A stretch of DNA of 64,000 bases, taken from positions 930,001 through 994,000 of the forward strand of contig JBAJFE010000029.1 in NCBI GenBank assembly GCA_037903355.1, written 5' to 3'. Made by a program: the position numbers and the translations under genes. This DNA is from Trichuris trichiura. Lineage: Eukaryota; Nematoda; Enoplea; Trichinellida; Trichuridae. A model generated the notes under the pieces. That model was not told where the DNA came from, did no database searches, and saw nothing but the letters and a program-made list of their open reading frames with translations. Every line of letters begins with the position of its first letter. The first letter of the stretch is position 1. Below, piece after piece: positions 61,301 through 64,000 of the stretch.

Positions 61301-63297
61301 TCGTTGACAACTGAAACAAAGAGCAGATAAAACAACTTTCCCTTTTGAGGCATCACAAACGTCGTGTGCACTGCCTTCCTGGATAATTCGCTTTATCAGG
61401 TGATGTATCCTTGTATCCAGTCTTACACGTACACGTGTAGCCTCGTCTTCTTTTCTCACACAGCGCATTGATATCACACTCATTCAAGCTTTGGTCGCGA
61501 CATGGATCTACCACTAAAACAGAATGCATTTTAACTAGTCAACTCTCATAGTGATTTACGTGTTCCTTTTCTAGCGAAAAAGCTTTAAATTTTTTTCCAA
61601 TACTACTATTGCGTGTGCTTAATTTTGCTGGCATTCAAAGTATTTTGGCAAACAATCAATAATAATGCCTTGAGTTAGACTTACTAATACGTAGAGTTTA
61701 GTAATAGTTTTTATGAAATCGTAAGTCGGCTGTTTACTCAAGAACAAAATGAAATCATACTTAGCTTTTAGTTACTCATAAAAGTTAAAGACTTAAGGTT
61801 TAAAATGCTTTGGATTAAAGGGAGCAAAAGCATCCACAAATAACAATGTATATTACCTGGTTCACAGACTCTGCCTGGCTTCTTTTTTAGATCCGGTGAA
61901 ACGTCTTCATAACCATCTCGACATTGGCATGAGTAACCATGTTCGCCTACTTCAATGCACGATGCATAATGACTACAGTCATTTTGGCTTGTATCTGAGC
62001 AGGGTGATTTTTCTTAAAATCGTGAGCATAACTGTTACCTGTTCCAGTGTTTCAAAAACTTACTAGGCACGCAAATACGACCAGGCAAATTTGGATCCGG
62101 CGATTTATCCATAAATCCGGCAGGGCAAGGCTCACATGCATATTGTCCTTTCTCCGCGTCGATCGTACGGCATCGGCCTCTCCAGCAATCATTGTACTCA
62201 GGTAATTGGCATATGTCTGCAAGTAGTCTCACTGGAAAAAAATTATACCAGTTCGGCATCAAACCTTGAACGCATTTTCGACCAGGAAGTTGCAGTGGAG
62301 ACAAATCACGGAAGCCAGACTTGCAGTGGCATAAGTATCCCGTGTCAGTATCAGTGCACACAGCATTTTCAGAGCAATTGTTCAAACTCTTATCAGCGCA
62401 TTCGTTGATTTCTTAAAAGGTTTGCTTGCACGAATTCAAGTGCTGGCTGTTACACAAACTTTGTTTGCAAACTAAGCCTGCTGCTTGTTGCACGTTGGGT
62501 GATACGTCCAAGTAACCTTCTTTACATTGGCAGGTGAATCCGCCTGTAGCCGTTGGATAGCACTGTGCATTCAGTGAACAATTATGCCTTCCACTTTCGC
62601 AAGGATTCATTGCTTAATATTTACGATACGTTAAGCTGTTAAGTGTTAGAGTAGCTTACGTTTAGTGCACTTCCTTCCAGGCTTATTCACTCGGTCAGGA
62701 CTCTCATCAATAAAACCAGGCGAACAGGTGCATATGAAACCATCAAATGTATCTGTACAGGTAGCAAATGGAGAGCAGTCATGTAACTGATGAGCACATT
62801 CATTGATTTCTACAAACAAATCATTTTTTTATGTGACCAAGGAATCAGCACGTATTTTACGGCAGATGCCCGTATCTGGGTCTCTATGATATTTTTCAGG
62901 ACATTGGCAGGCGAGTCTAGAAGGTGCATGTGGATCCGGTCTGCATTCTTCCTTTTTGCGTGGGTCGCAGACAGGTTTGCAAAACGTACCTTTCGGTTCT
63001 AGAACATTACGTAAGCGTGCGCAAATAGGCATCTGATCAAAGACAAACCGCATTTGCCGCTTCCATAGTTGAACTCTTCATTCTGTTTGCATTCATATTG
63101 GAAAGAGGGTTTTACTGAAATGTTCAACAAGATTGCAGATACTGAAAAGTTAAGCAGTCATTTACTGCAGGTTCTCTCTTGCGGATGACAAATGTGATCC
63201 ACAGGACAGGCGCAACGTGCATCTCCGTATATCGTTATCTTGCAAACGAATGGATATGGACATGAAGACGGTAAATCTGGATTGCACAAAGGTGTTC
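55352..63297 (-). CDS. EGF/SEA-repeat transmembrane protein, MUP-4/MUA-3-like (5' end beyond window)
   Basis: This is the 3' part of a giant cell-surface protein resembling C. elegans MUP-4/MUA-3, which link epidermis, cuticle and intermediate filaments. Twenty-eight exons from 63297-63166 to 55495-55352 give 1766 codons in frame. Order: a Cys-rich start; nine EGF modules, one per exon, mostly calcium-binding (INEC...C..G(F/Y)xC.C) ending in PGR.C (62809-60766); four EGF-SEA units (60709-57067); four more EGF modules (57019-56387); a transmembrane segment VRIILVIIFAIIFFLLTLLC (56387-56268); and a cytoplasmic tail with an acidic/serine stretch and TTKTTNAAGVTTTTT. EGF exons use phase-1 introns, and each SEA domain is entered by a phase-0 intron. 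The first exon starts in phase 1 at an acceptor, so more exons lie to the right. The last exon (55495-55352) is tentative; reading through its donor would stop after EVG near 55673. No von Willebrand A domain is visible here. Confidence 0.87.
57067..60709 (-). repeat. A-B-A-B tandem array of four EGF-SEA coding units
   Basis: Unit 1 (60709-60117) and unit 3 (58796-58226) are alike, as are unit 2 (59966-58847) and unit 4 (58175-57067). Units 2 and 4 share RxNQxxLxY, (H/E)DG|I.KA, VRDI..P, KGLWFEF/SGLWFEF, TGYSIGGT(D/E)LYI(D/N)E and a trailing EGF. Units 1 and 3 have shorter SEA parts ending at a lone Cys. This indicates duplication of an EGF-SEA-EGF-SEA block within the gene. Confidence 0.8.
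59261..59482. repeat. Near-perfect palindrome, 109-bp arms, in an intron
   Basis: The left arm 59261-59369 and the right arm 59374-59482 are reverse complements with one mismatch seen (aatgtt against aacgtt), around a 4-nt loop gtct. It lies in the phase-0 intron (59235-59651) of SEA unit 2. The 14-mer gattatagtaactt occurs at both 59249-59262 and 59520-59533, flanking the palindrome like a target-site duplication. It has no coding capacity. It is likely a foldback transposon or a recent inverted duplication. Confidence 0.85.
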
Positions 63298-64000
63298 CTG
63301 AAAGTGCCAAGATACTTCGACACAGTAAAGGTAACGTTTATTATAAATTTATGTTTTAAAAAGGACAGCGCTTGACTCGAAAGACGGGTTGTCTTTTAAC
63401 AAGCTTAGGTTGTTTCATAGTTGGTCTTTTGGTTCACGGGTTTGGCCTGCTTGATGTATCTGTAAATAAACTTCAAAGTGCCCTACCAACGAATGAATGA
63501 GCAAATTGTTAGAGAAAATACAGAACAAATTCTATACAGTACGTTTCGGAGCTGCCGTCCGCACTGTAAGGGAGACGACGGAACAAGAGCAGTTCCGAAA
63601 CGTACGGTATAGAATTTGTTCTGTATTTTCTTTAACAATTTGCTCGTCCATTCGTTGGTAGGGCACTTTAAAGTTTATTTACAGATACATCAAACAGGCC
63701 AAACCTGTGAGCCAAAAGACCAACTGTGAAAAAAGCACTTGCACTCGAAGTTTCCAAACGAAAGAAATTCCTGAAGGGAATGTTTCTTCGTTATTTGAAA
63801 AGAACCATAGCAATAATACACTCTTGCAAGCTGCAATGGTTCTTAGAAAAAAGGGTTTGCACTCTGGAATGCGCAATAATTTGATCTTTTAAGTTAATGC
63901 TCAGAGCTGAGACTAAGGATAAAAGGTATGGATAGAAACGTAAATATATTACGCAGCTACTAAAAAGCGTGTAGAAATATATCGCAGTTGGAAGGATCAC
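63298..64000. other. Intron of the EGF/SEA gene extending past the window
   Basis: The acceptor gcactttcag at 63307-63298 marks this as intron of the EGF/SEA gene. No EGF-like exon is found up to 64000. It contains the second long inverted repeat. Confidence 0.6.
63414..63730. repeat. Long imperfect inverted repeat, arms of about 140 bp
   Basis: The left arm (about 63414-63556, beginning ttcatagttggtcttttgg) pairs with the right arm (about 63590-63730, ending ccaaaagaccaactgtgaa). There are around ten mismatches, and a loop of about 33 nt is centred near 63572. The shared core includes gtgccctaccaacgaatg and agaacaaattctatac. It is unrelated in sequence to the 59.3-kb palindrome and older, judging by divergence. 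Confidence 0.82.

Noticed and set aside
1..64000. CRISPR arrays, bacterial operons, ribosome binding sites, tRNA or rRNA genes
   Set aside because: The DNA is eukaryotic with spliceosomal introns. I saw no regularly spaced repeats of CRISPR type and no tRNA-like A/B box plus cloverleaf on a scan by eye.

Overview
The window is eukaryotic nuclear DNA, most probably from a nematode and possibly a clade I worm (Trichuris/Trichinella type). Genes are split by very short introns, commonly about 45-60 nt with GT...AG ends. Conserved metazoan housekeeping genes lie on both strands. The right end carries a large EGF/SEA transmembrane protein with the architecture of the nematode apical-junction proteins MUP-4 and MUA-3. 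The nematode call rests on that gene and on candidate trans-splice acceptors close to several start codons. The genus is inference.

Layout, left to right. 1-7239 has no recognisable gene; it holds a degenerate tandem repeat and a broken hAT transposase. POLR3A (-), the largest RNA polymerase III subunit, spans 7244-11840. EDEM2 (+), an ER mannosidase-like ERAD factor with a novel C-terminal tail, spans 12953-17482. An LRRFIP/FLII-interacting coiled-coil protein (+) spans 21891-24019. POLR2K/RPB12 (-, 26504-26704) and dynein light chain LC8 (+, 26969-27723) are divergent and share 264 bp. NDE1/NUDEL (+, 29209-31018) runs tail to tail with BTAF1/Mot1 (-, 31161-37969). A pogo/Tigger-like MITE lies at 40578-40873. 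SRSF1 (+, 41510-42354) runs tail to tail with intronless CDK10 (-, 43104-44231). A gamma-type syntrophin (+, 49716-53989) runs tail to tail with the EGF/SEA protein (-, 55352-63297), which continues past the right edge.

The exon chains of POLR3A, EDEM2, LRRFIP, NDE1, BTAF1, SRSF1, LC8 and the EGF/SEA gene were built by hand from splice sites and reading phase. Each sums to an intact frame. The syntrophin chain closes only if one donor is placed one base before its GT.

These genes are not an operon; they are mostly unrelated housekeeping loci. Loose functional groups are transcription (POLR3A, POLR2K, BTAF1, CDK10), dynein function (LC8, NDE1), splicing (SRSF1) and cortex or membrane-cytoskeleton attachment (LRRFIP, syntrophin, EGF/SEA protein). 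The most distinctive features are an A-B-A-B array of four EGF-SEA units with conserved intron phase, a near-perfect 109-bp-arm palindrome in one of its introns, a GC-AG intron and an in-frame retainable intron in NDE1, a one-base frame conflict in the syntrophin, and poly(A) signals overlapping stop codons. I saw no strong case for a wholly new biological system.
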